From positions 8,122,001 through 8,186,000 of the forward strand of contig NZ_CP028158.1 of assembly GCF_003030345.1 (NCBI RefSeq): a stretch of DNA of 64,000 nucleotides, given 5' to 3'. The position numbers and the translations under genes were made by a program. Each line of letters opens with the position of its first letter. The first letter of the stretch is position 1. This document shows, in pieces, positions 17,505 to 25,785 of this stretch. This DNA is from Plantactinospora sp. BC1. Lineage in GTDB: Bacteria > Actinomycetota > Actinomycetes > Mycobacteriales > Micromonosporaceae. Below the pieces are notes generated by a model. It made no database searches. It was given only the letters and a program-made list of their open reading frames with translations, and was not told the DNA's origin.

Positions 17505-18008
17505 TCAGGTCCGGCGGGGGGTGGTCGACCGGACCCGGCGGCGGATGGCGACCAAGCCGAGCACGGCACCGAGTACGGTGCTGGCCAGCCCGCCGGCCAC
17601 CAGCAGTCCGCCCGGGTCGTCCCCGGCGCTGCCGCCGAAGCCGGTCGCCGGCCCCCGTTGCGGCCGGGTCGCGCCCACCACCATCAACCGGGTACTGCCG
17701 GTTCCGCCGTCCGGGCAGCTCAGCCGGACCCGGTAGGTGTCCGCCCGGGTCGTCTCCGGCACGCTGGCGACCGCGGTGAGGAACCCGGCCTGCGGCTGCA
17801 CCGTCACCGTGCCGAAGGCCGGCGACTCGACCGTGGCGGGCTGGGTGTTGGTCCGGCAGCTCGCCTTGAGGCCGACCATGAAGCCGGCCTCGACGGTGCT
17901 CGGGTTGACCTGGACGAAGACGTCGGCGGCGCGGGCCGGAGCGGGCACGGCCAGCAGCAGGGCGAGCGGAACACCGCCGAGGATCGCGATGCGTCGACGC
18001 GTTGCCAC
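17505..18008 (-). CDS. Secreted membrane-anchored protein paired with the sortase
   Basis: The 167-residue protein has a signal peptide (cleavage near APARAAD) and an extracellular beta-sandwich-like part with a cysteine pair (CRTNT and LSCPDG). A Gly-rich linker, a membrane helix (about 134-153) and a basic tail follow. This is the layout of a sortase substrate or accessory protein, but no LPxTG-like motif is visible before the helix. The GTG at 18008 follows GGGAGGGGG. The sortase gene is immediately downstream, so the pair probably works together. Confidence 0.7.
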   Translation of the reverse strand: MATRRRIAILGGVPLALLLAVPAPARAADVFVQVNPSTVEAGFMVGLKASCRTNTQPATVESPAFGTVTVQPQAGFLTAVASVPETTRADTYRVRLSCPDGGTGSTRLMVVGATRPQRGPATGFGGSAGDDPGGLLVAGGLASTVLGAVLGLVAIRRRVRSTTPRRT

Positions 18009-18150
18009 TGGTCCCCCTCCCGGCGCCTCGGGCAGGCCGGGTGCCGCGCGGCCCGTGGCCTGCCGTATGGGGAAATCCTCTCACCTGTCGCCGCCGCGCA
18101 CACCCGGTCAGGCGTTCTCGGACCAGATCGGTGGTCGTCCGACCTGGCGA

Positions 18151-18329
18151 ATCGCGGTCGGCCCACCTCGGGGATCTCGGTCGGCCGACCTCGGGGATCG
18201 CCGTCGGCCCACCTCGGGGATCGCCGTCGGCCCACCTCGGGGATCGCCGTCGGCCCACCTCGGGATCGCGGTCGGCCCACCTCGGGATCGCGGTCGGCCC
18301 ACCTGCTGGATCCGGGGTCGGCCGCACCG
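18151..18329 (+). repeat. Array of eight 22-23-bp tandem repeats in a divergent promoter region
   Basis: Units begin at 18151, 18174, 18197, 18220, 18243, 18265, 18287 and 18310. Each contains GTCGGCCCACCTCGGGG or a close variant. A degenerate copy precedes the array near 18127. Units two to five are nearly identical, and the last two decay. The core GGTCGGCCGACC is a perfect 12-bp palindrome in the second unit; related cores such as GGTCGGCCCACC recur in others. The array fills most of the 342 bases between the divergent secreted-protein gene and trmB. There are no unique spacers, so it is not a CRISPR array. Confidence 0.92.
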
Positions 18330-18350
18330 ATCGCGTAGGCTGACGTTCCC

Positions 18351-19166
18351 GTGACCCTCACCAGCCAGGACCAGAGCGCCGCCCCCGCACCGGCCCCGCA
18401 GCCCGCGACCGCAGGGGCGTCGAGCCGGGTGCCGTCGGAGCGGCTGGCCCAGATCCGCACCTTCCACCCGCGCCGGGGGCGGCTCAGCGGACGGCACCTG
18501 GACGCGCTGGACCGGCTCTGGCCCCGGTACGGCCTGACCGTCCCGATTCCCGGGCACTCCGGCGACAGTGACGGCGACCGCGACGGCGACGGCAACCGCC
18601 CCGCCGGCAGCCGGCTGGACCTGGTCGAGTTGTTCGGCCGGGCGGCACCGGTGGTGCTGGAGATCGGTTCCGGGATGGGTGACGCCACCGTGGCGATGGC
18701 CGCCGCCGACCCGGGACGGGACTATCTCGCTGTCGAGGTGCACACGCCGGGCATCGCCAACCTGCTCGCGCTCATCGAGCGGCACGGGTTGACGAATGTC
18801 CGGATCGCCCGGGGCGACGCGCTCGACCTCGTCCGGTACCTGCTGCCACCGGACCGCCTCGACGCCGTACACGTCTTCTTTCCCGACCCCTGGCCGAAGC
18901 CCCGGCACCACAAGCGCCGGCTGATCCAGCCGGCGCACGTCGCGCTGCTCCGCTCCCGGCTCGTCCCCGGCGGAACCCTGCACTGCGCCACGGACTGGCC
19001 CGAGTACGCCGAGAGCATGCTCCAGACCCTCACCGCCGACCCGGAGCTGGTGAACCTGTACCCCGGTTTCGCCCCCCGCCCGGCGCACCGGCCGGTGACG
19101 AAGTTCGAGCGGCGCGGGACGGCCGCCGGCCGTCCCATCCTCGACCTGATCTTCCGGCGTCGCTGA
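18351..19166 (+). CDS. trmB: tRNA (guanine-N7-)-methyltransferase
   Basis: This 271-residue enzyme methylates G46 in tRNA variable loops using S-adenosylmethionine. The SAM site is EIGSGMGDATVAMA. The family signature FFPDPWPKPRHHKRR is intact, as is the late TKFERRG motif. The first 85 residues hold an Ala/Pro-rich stretch and an unusual acidic insert of SDSDGDRDGDGN type (from a GGCGAC-like repeat) between two conserved parts. TAGGCT at 18336-18341 lies ten bases from the GTG start, so the transcript has little or no leader. The repeat array sits directly upstream. Confidence 0.94.
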   Translation: MTLTSQDQSAAPAPAPQPATAGASSRVPSERLAQIRTFHPRRGRLSGRHLDALDRLWPRYGLTVPIPGHSGDSDGDRDGDGNRPAGSRLDLVELFGRAAPVVLEIGSGMGDATVAMAAADPGRDYLAVEVHTPGIANLLALIERHGLTNVRIARGDALDLVRYLLPPDRLDAVHVFFPDPWPKPRHHKRRLIQPAHVALLRSRLVPGGTLHCATDWPEYAESMLQTLTADPELVNLYPGFAPRPAHRPVTKFERRGTAAGRPILDLIFRRR

Positions 19167-19174
19167 GATCCCGC

Positions 19175-19214
19175 CCGGCCCCGGCCCCGGCCCCGGCCCC
19201 GGCCCCGGCCCCGG
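19175..19214 (+). repeat. GGCCCC hexanucleotide repeat
   Basis: About six and a half copies of the hexamer CGGCCC/GGCCCC in register lie in the gap between trmB and the helicase gene. Simple-sequence slippage is the likely origin. Confidence 0.85.
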
Positions 19215-19280
19215 CGAGATCATCCTGGCCGGGCCGGAGGATTGGCGTTGCCGAGCCGGGGCAGGCACGATGGACCGGCT

Positions 19281-21779
19281 ATGACGCTCACCGACCAGCT
19301 GCCGGGCAGCGCCGACCCCGATACCCTCTTCGACGCGTTCGCCGGTTGGGCGCAGGAGCGTGGCCTCAGCCTCTATCCGCACCAGGAGGAGGCGCTGATC
19401 GAGATCGTCTCCGGGGCCAACCTGATCCTGAGCACCCCGACGGGTTCCGGCAAGAGCCTGGTCGCCACGGGTGCCCACTTCGCGGCCCTGGCCGACGACC
19501 GGGTCAGCTTCTACACCGCGCCGATCAAGGCGCTGGTCTCGGAGAAGTTCTTCGCGCTCTGCGAGATCTTCGGCGCCGAGAACGTCGGGATGCTGACCGG
19601 TGACGCCAGCGTCAACGAGGACGCGCCGATCATCTGCTGTACGGCGGAGATCCTCGCCAACATCGCCCTGCGGGACGGCGAACGGGCCGACGTCGGCATG
19701 GTGATCATGGACGAGTTCCACTTCTACGCCGAACCGGACCGGGGCTGGGCCTGGCAGGTGCCGCTGATCGAGCTGCCACAGGCCCAGTTCGTGCTGATGT
19801 CCGCCACGCTGGGCGACGTCACCCGGTTCGTCGAGGACCTGACCCGGCGTACCGGGCGACCGACCGCGCTGGTCCGCAACGCCGAGCGGCCGGTGCCGCT
19901 GATGTTCACCTACGCGATGACGCCGCTGCACGAGACCCTGGAGGAGCTGCTCTCCACCCGGCAGGCGCCGATCTACGTCGTGCACTTCACCCAGGCCGCC
20001 GCGCTCGAACGCGCCCAGGCGCTGATGAGCGTCAACGTCGCCACCCGGGCCGAGAAGGACATGATCGCCGAGGCGATCGGCAACTTCCGGTTCACCGCCG
20101 GCTTCGGGCGTACGCTCTCCCGGCTGGTCCGGCACGGCATCGGGGTGCACCACGCGGGGATGCTGCCGAAGTACCGGCGGCTGGTGGAGACCCTCGCACA
20201 GGCCGGGCTACTCAAGGTCATCTGCGGTACCGACACCCTCGGGGTCGGGATCAACGTGCCGATCCGCACCGTCCTCTTCACCGGCCTGTCGAAGTACGAC
20301 GGGGTCAAGACCCGGCTGCTCAAGGCGCGCGAGTTCCACCAGATCGCCGGTCGGGCCGGCCGGGCCGGCTTCGACACCCTGGGCACGGTGGTGGTGCAGG
20401 CGCCGGAGCACGTGATCGAGAACGAGAAGGCGCTCGCCAAGGCCGGCGACGACCCGAAGAAGCGCCGCAAGGTGGTCCGGAAGAAGCCGCCGGAGGGTTC
20501 GATCGGCTGGGGCCGGCCCACCTTCGAACGGCTGGTCGAGGCGGAGCCGGAGCCGCTGACCTCCAGCTTCCAGGTCAGCCACGCGATGCTGCTCAACGTG
20601 ATCAGCCGGCCCGGCGACGCCTTCGCCGCGATGCGGCACCTGCTGACCGACAACCACGAGGAACCGGCCGCGCAGCGCAGGCACATCCGCCGGGCCATCG
20701 CCATCTACCGGGCGCTGCTGGCCGGCGGCGTGGTCGAGCGGCTCGCCGAACCGGACGAGACCGGCCGGCGGGTACGCCTCACCGTCGACCTCCAGCTCGA
20801 CTTCGCGCTCAACCAGCCGCTCTCGCCGTTCGCGCTGGCCGCGATCGAGCTGCTGGACACGGCGTCCCCCACCTACGCCCTGGACGTACTCTCGGTGGTC
20901 GAGTCCACACTGGACAACCCACGGCAGGTGCTCTCGGCCCAGCAGTTCAAGGCCCGGGGCGAGGCGGTCGCGGCGATGAAGGCCGACGGCATCGAATACG
21001 AGGCCCGACTCGAACTGCTCGACGAGGTGACCCACCCGAAGCCGCTCGCCGAACTGCTGGACGCCGCCTACGAGATGTACCGGCGCGGGCACCCCTGGGT
21101 GGCCGACTACGAGCTGCGGCCGAAGTCGGTGGTCCGGGACATGTACGAGCGGGCGATGACCTTCGTCGAGTACGTCAACTTCTACGGCCTCTCCCGCTCC
21201 GAGGGGCTGGTGCTGCGCTACCTGGCGGACGCGTACAAGGCGCTGCGGCAGAGCGTGCCCGAGGACGCCAAGACCGAGGAACTGATCGACCTGATCGAGT
21301 GGCTGGGCGAGCTGGTCCGGCAGGTCGACTCCAGCCTGATCGACGAGTGGGAGCGGCTGCGCAACCCCGCCGACCCGACCGCCGTGGTGGTGGACGACAA
21401 GCCGCCGGCGGTCACCGGCAACGTGCGGGCGTTCCGGGTACTGGTCCGCAACGCGCTGTTCCGCCGGGTGGAGCTGGCCGCCCTGCGCCGCTTCGACGAG
21501 CTGGGTGCGCTCGATGCCGAGGACGGCTGGGACGCCGACGCCTGGGCCGACGCGCTGGAGCCGTACTTCGAGACGTACGACGAGATCGGCACCGGCCCGG
21601 CGGCGCGCGGGCCGGCGCTGCTGATGATCGAGCAGGGCCGGGACCGCTGGACGGTACGGCAGATTCTCGACGACCCGGACGGCGACCACGACTGGGGGAT
21701 CAGCGCCGAGGTCGACCTCGCCGCCTCCGACGCGGCCGGCACGGCCGTGCTCCGGGTGACCGAGGTCGGGCAGCTCTGA
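19281..21779 (+). CDS. DEAD/DEAH-box (Ski2-like) helicase with DUF3516 domain
   Basis: The 832-residue protein has Walker A TPTGSGKS (about 52-60), a Walker B variant DEFHFY (near 144), motif III SATLGD, and the C-terminal helicase motifs GVGINVP and QIAGRAGRAG. About 400 further residues correspond to DUF3516, found with this helicase type in actinobacteria. It should unwind RNA or DNA with ATP; the target is unknown. The ATG at 19281 is chosen over one 39 bases upstream because it begins the conserved part. Confidence 0.9.
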   Translation: MTLTDQLPGSADPDTLFDAFAGWAQERGLSLYPHQEEALIEIVSGANLILSTPTGSGKSLVATGAHFAALADDRVSFYTAPIKALVSEKFFALCEIFGAENVGMLTGDASVNEDAPIICCTAEILANIALRDGERADVGMVIMDEFHFYAEPDRGWAWQVPLIELPQAQFVLMSATLGDVTRFVEDLTRRTGRPTALVRNAERPVPLMFTYAMTPLHETLEELLSTRQAPIYVVHFTQAAALERAQALMSVNVATRAEKDMIAEAIGNFRFTAGFGRTLSRLVRHGIGVHHAGMLPKYRRLVETLAQAGLLKVICGTDTLGVGINVPIRTVLFTGLSKYDGVKTRLLKAREFHQIAGRAGRAGFDTLGTVVVQAPEHVIENEKALAKAGDDPKKRRKVVRKKPPEGSIGWGRPTFERLVEAEPEPLTSSFQVSHAMLLNVISRPGDAFAAMRHLLTDNHEEPAAQRRHIRRAIAIYRALLAGGVVERLAEPDETGRRVRLTVDLQLDFALNQPLSPFALAAIELLDTASPTYALDVLSVVESTLDNPRQVLSAQQFKARGEAVAAMKADGIEYEARLELLDEVTHPKPLAELLDAAYEMYRRGHPWVADYELRPKSVVRDMYERAMTFVEYVNFYGLSRSEGLVLRYLADAYKALRQSVPEDAKTEELIDLIEWLGELVRQVDSSLIDEWERLRNPADPTAVVVDDKPPAVTGNVRAFRVLVRNALFRRVELAALRRFDELGALDAEDGWDADAWADALEPYFETYDEIGTGPAARGPALLMIEQGRDRWTVRQILDDPDGDHDWGISAEVDLAASDAAGTAVLRVTEVGQL

Positions 21780-21851
21780 GGGCCGCCGGCCAGCAGCCGC
21801 CCGGCCATCGCGGGCCCGCCCCGCCGGCCGACGGTCCCTATCCTTGCCCGC

Positions 21852-22661
21852 ATGACGATCACGGATCTTGAACTGGCCGTCGCGGCGGCGGAGGCTGGCG
21901 CCGAGGTGGTGCGTTCCCGCTACGGCACCGCGCTGGCCCGGTTCGACAAGGCGCCGGGCGACTTCGCCACCGCCGCCGACATCGAGGCGGAGCGGGCGAT
22001 CCTGCGGGTGCTGCGCGCCGCCCGTCCCGACGACACCGTGGTCGGTGAGGAGAGCGGCCGGACGGGATCCGGCGGCAACGGCCGGGAATGGCTGGTCGAC
22101 CCGCTCTGCGGCACGCTGAACTACGCCGCCCGCAGCATGCTGGTCGCGGTCAACGTCGCGCTGCGCTCCGGCCCGGAGACCACCGTGGCGGCCTCGGCGG
22201 ACCCGTTCAGCGGGGAGGTCTTCTGGACCGACGGTGTCCAAGCCCGGGTACGCCACGACGGCGTCGACGCCGACCTCCGGCCGTCGGCCGACTCCTGGCT
22301 GGTGGACGTCAACCTGGATCCGCCGTTCCCGAACGATCCCGCCTTCCGGGCCGTACGGCTGCTCGCCGACCGGGGGTTCGCCGAGCGGTTCCGCCCTAGG
22401 GTGATCTCCAGTACCCTCGCGGTGGCCTGGGTCGCGGCCGGTCGGCGGGCCGGGTACGTGACCGACGGCGACCTGCGGGACAGCGTGCACTTCACCAGCG
22501 GGATCGCGCTGTGCCGGGCCGCCGGTTGTGTGATCACCGGCCTGCGCGGCCAGCCGCTGCACACCGGTCCGGGCGGCCTCGTCGTGGCGGCGGACGAACA
22601 GACCCACGCCGCCCTGGTGGCCCTGGTCGAGCAGCAGTTCCGGGCCGGCGCCGAAGGTTGA
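21852..22661 (+). CDS. Inositol monophosphatase family protein with altered metal site
   Basis: This 269-residue protein has the IMPase fold: the glutamate motif VVGEESG (E66/E67) and WLVDPLCGTLN (81-90). In active IMPases the second motif is DPxDGTxN, with two metal-binding aspartates. Here D83 is kept but the second is cysteine C86. The C-terminal WDxAAG motif is also changed (DSVHFTSGIA). Catalysis by the usual three-metal mechanism is therefore doubtful. I have a recollection of similar DPLCGT proteins in other actinobacteria, which would make this a stable subfamily. TATCCT ends eight bases before the ATG; no Shine-Dalgarno. Confidence 0.85.
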   Translation: MTITDLELAVAAAEAGAEVVRSRYGTALARFDKAPGDFATAADIEAERAILRVLRAARPDDTVVGEESGRTGSGGNGREWLVDPLCGTLNYAARSMLVAVNVALRSGPETTVAASADPFSGEVFWTDGVQARVRHDGVDADLRPSADSWLVDVNLDPPFPNDPAFRAVRLLADRGFAERFRPRVISSTLAVAWVAAGRRAGYVTDGDLRDSVHFTSGIALCRAAGCVITGLRGQPLHTGPGGLVVAADEQTHAALVALVEQQFRAGAEG

Positions 22662-22828
22662 GCCGTCCCGGCAGCCTCGTGCGCGCCGCCGCGTCAGGTG
22701 AGAGCGAGGGTCAGGCGATTGCGCGTTTCACCTTCGCTATGGACGGCCCTCAGGCGCTGACCAGTGACTCACAAGGTAGTTCCGGACGGTGCGAAATGCG
22801 ATTGTCCGGGCTACGTCGTGGTTTTGGT

Positions 22829-23353
22829 TCAGGGTTGTCGTTGACAGTGTGCTAGCACGGCCTCGGCGACCTGTTCTGGCGGTTGGGAGGCGTCGACGAA
22901 GTGGGCGTCGGCCAGCGAGGCGAAGGTCGTCAACGCTTGGATGACGTGGTCTTGTCGCCACTGGCGGGCCTTCGCTTCCACGTGGTCATCGTCAATGCGG
23001 TTGCGTAGCTGCTGCTCCGGAACGCGGAGGATGACCTCGCGGAGGTCGGCGCCGGCAGCCCGGATGCCGTCGAAGATCTCGGTGCGGTAGGCCACGTTGA
23101 TCAGGCTCATCGGGACGACCCAGGTGTGCGGATGCTGCTGGGCAAGGCCCGTCATCGTCTGTATGACGAGGTGACGCCAGAGCGGAAGGTCCTGGAAGTC
23201 GCCGGTCGGGGACTCGACGAATGGCATCAGCATGTAGCCGACGTACTCGGGGTCGAAGACCTTGGCGCCGTCCAGCCGTTTCGTCACGAGGCTGGCGGTC
23301 GTCGTCTTGCCTGCGCCGAAGGCGCCGTTGATCCAGAGAATCATGGCGGACAT
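22829..23353 (-). CDS. TmrB-like P-loop ATPase/kinase
   Basis: The 174-residue product has a P-loop GAFGAGKTT (10-18), then YVGYMLMPF, DLPLWRHLV and VVPMSLINVAYR. This order resembles Bacillus TmrB (tunicamycin resistance) and related small kinases or phosphotransferases. Whether it gives resistance to anything here is unknown. Local GC content is lower than that of its neighbours and the gene stands alone between unrelated genes, which hints at acquisition by transfer. The ATG at 23353 is used because upstream codons run into a repeat-bearing spacer. Confidence 0.75.
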   Translation of the reverse strand: MSAMILWINGAFGAGKTTTASLVTKRLDGAKVFDPEYVGYMLMPFVESPTGDFQDLPLWRHLVIQTMTGLAQQHPHTWVVPMSLINVAYRTEIFDGIRAAGADLREVILRVPEQQLRNRIDDDHVEAKARQWRQDHVIQALTTFASLADAHFVDASQPPEQVAEAVLAHCQRQP

Positions 23354-23674
23354 CGTGTCATCCCGACGCCTGGAGGAGGATTTCGACAGCGTCCGCGACA
23401 GTCGCGATGGCGCGCAACCCGGCGCGGCGTCCACCGGAGATGTCGAGGATCGGGTCGTCGGTCAGCCAAAGTAGGTCCGGACTCCGCAGGCTTCGCGTGG
23501 ACGCGACAACAGCAAGCCGTTCCGGCGGCTCGCAAGATTACTCGCAGACTTTCCCGGACACTCGCAGGATTCGCGCGAACGCGACGTCCGGTACGACCCT
23601 TTTGGGCTGGGCGGAGCGGCAAGAATCAATTAGAATGTGTGTACTAAAACGGCTTCTGAACTGGGAGGACAGCC
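23354..23674. other. Lower-GC spacer with a direct repeat
   Basis: This 321-base gap separates two divergent genes. It holds an imperfect 23-bp direct repeat (23485-23507 and 23563-23585, three mismatches) sharing CGCAGG, TTCGCG and ACGCGAC. It also has a TAGAAT hexamer at about 23631-23636 that could be the -10 box for the rightward gene. No gene is seen. Confidence 0.5.
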
Positions 23675-24331
23675 GTGCCAGAGTCCGTCGCCACCGCGCC
23701 CACTGCCGCCCCCCTCCCCTACGCCACCCTGCTCGCCTTCACCCGCTACGTCGACCGCACCGGGCCGGCCAAGGCGACGTTCGTCGGCGGCCTGCGCAAG
23801 CAGCGCGCGAGCCGCTCCGGCTTCAACCCGCACGGGCAGCTCGTCAAGGCGCTCAAGACCGACATCGCCTTCCGGACCGGTGGCCGCCACCTGACCGAGA
23901 TCGCCGGAGTGGTCAAGCCGCGCTGGCGTCCGCTCTACGAGGCGCTGGTCCCGGGCGCGATCAGCTACCTGCACTCGCTCGGCGACCTGTCGACCGTCAA
24001 CCTCGCCCAGACCCACGACGCCCTCGGGATGGTCGGCGACCTGCCGGTGAAGGTCAACCCGCACCTCGGGCTGCGTTACGACGACGGCCGGCGGGAGGCC
24101 GTCCGGCTGCACTTCGACGAGCAGCCGCCGAGCCAGGAGGCACTGCTGGCCACCCTGCACCTGATGGGTCGGCAGATGGAGCAGGTGCTGCCCGGTGCCG
24201 AGCCGGTGCTGGTCGACGTACGCCGGGGCGTCGTGCACCACCGCGACCCCGCCGTCCGTCCCGACCAGGTCGAACGCTGGCTGGCCGGTGAGGCGGCCGG
24301 TTTCACCGCCATCTGGTCCACCGCCGCCTGA
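23675..24331 (+). CDS. Hypothetical protein (218 residues)
   Basis: I do not recognise this protein. It is soluble and without a signal peptide, mixed alpha/beta, with a basic stretch GGLRKQRASRSGFNPHGQLV near residue 40. The C-terminal part (AVRLHFDEQPPSQEALLA) is more acidic. A good ribosome-binding site (GGGAGGACAG) stands before the GTG. It is followed by a strong hairpin at 24440-24477. Codon use is typical of the genome, so it is likely real. Confidence 0.7.
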   Translation: MPESVATAPTAAPLPYATLLAFTRYVDRTGPAKATFVGGLRKQRASRSGFNPHGQLVKALKTDIAFRTGGRHLTEIAGVVKPRWRPLYEALVPGAISYLHSLGDLSTVNLAQTHDALGMVGDLPVKVNPHLGLRYDDGRREAVRLHFDEQPPSQEALLATLHLMGRQMEQVLPGAEPVLVDVRRGVVHHRDPAVRPDQVERWLAGEAAGFTAIWSTAA

Positions 24332-24439
24332 CCGGTGGGCAGCTCGCGCCACGTCCCGGCAGGAGGGCCTCGACCAGCGGGCGAGGCCAGCACCGGCGGG
24401 AATTAGCGCGATCTTCCGCGGAGAGCGGGTGTGCACGTG

Positions 24440-24477
24440 GTGCTGCCCCGGCGTGCTGCGGCACGCCGGGGCAGCAC
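24440..24477. terminator. Perfect 16-bp stem-loop
   Basis: GTGCTGCCCCGGCGTG, a six-base loop, then its exact complement. It lies 109 bases after the hypothetical gene and before the transposase remnant and can terminate transcription from either side. Confidence 0.7.
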
Positions 24478-24499
24478 CGTCGGGATGCTCCTATGGAAG

Positions 24500-24612
24500 T
24501 CAAGGGGTGTTGAGGGCGGTGAAGTCGGCGAGGAGGGCGGTGTGGACCTCGCGGACGATGTAGCGCTTGAGGCAGCGCATGATCTCTTTCTTGCTGAGTC
24601 CTTGTTTGGAGG
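24500..24612 (-). pseudogene. C-terminal remnant of an insertion-sequence transposase
   Basis: Read leftwards, the sequence encodes about 37 residues ending GLSKKEIMRCLKRYI, then VREVHTALLADFTALNTP and a stop at 24500-24502. This resembles the C-terminal tail of transposases (the IS110 group is my best guess). Nothing in the same frame continues upstream: an in-frame stop and the start of the 5S rRNA gene cut it off. It is a fragment, not a functional gene. Confidence 0.5.
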
Positions 24613-24613
24613 G

Positions 24614-24731
24614 TTACGGCGGTTATGGCGGAGGGGAAACGCCCGGTTACATTCCGAACCCGGAAGCTAAGCCTTCCAGCGCTGATGGTACTGCACTCGG
24701 GAGGGTGTGGGAGAGTAAGACGCCGCCGGAC
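24614..24731 (+). rRNA. rrf: 5S ribosomal RNA, not adjacent to 16S/23S
   Basis: The segment begins GTTACGGCGGTTATGGCGG and contains the universal 5S core (AAACGCCCGGTTACATTCCG, then AACCCGGAAGCTAAGCC). It continues with ATGGTACTGCACTCGGGAGG and ends GCCGCCGGAC, pairing back with the 5' end. Length is about 118 bases; the ends are good to two or three bases. A strong terminator follows at once. Directly upstream is a transposase remnant rather than a 23S gene, so this copy is orphaned. The helices appear intact, so the RNA could be functional. Confidence 0.93.
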
Positions 24732-24742
24732 ATCTTCTACGA

Positions 24743-24772
24743 AGTGGCGCCACCCGCATGGGTGGCGCCACT
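24743..24772 (+). terminator. Rho-independent terminator of the 5S gene
   Basis: A 13-bp perfect stem (GTGGCGCCACCC, loop GCAT, complement) is followed by CGTGTTTT. It begins 12 bases after the 5S rRNA end. Confidence 0.9.
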
Positions 24773-24840
24773 CGTGTTTTACCTGACCTGTGTCGGCCCG
24801 GGTGGGTCGGTTCCCACGGCCCCGACCACACCCCTACCGG

Positions 24841-25725
<885 letters not shown>

Positions 25726-25785
25726 CTATATCGCAATGCGCCGATGTCATCCCGGTTGTGTCATATCACCGGGCGACGGCAGGCG

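Noticed and set aside
18151-18329. Possible CRISPR array
   Set aside because: The units are contiguous with no unique spacers and no cas genes are near.
20208-22607. 799-codon minus-strand open frame across the helicase and IMPase-like genes
   Set aside because: It spans two recognisable rightward genes and is compositionally a shadow of them.
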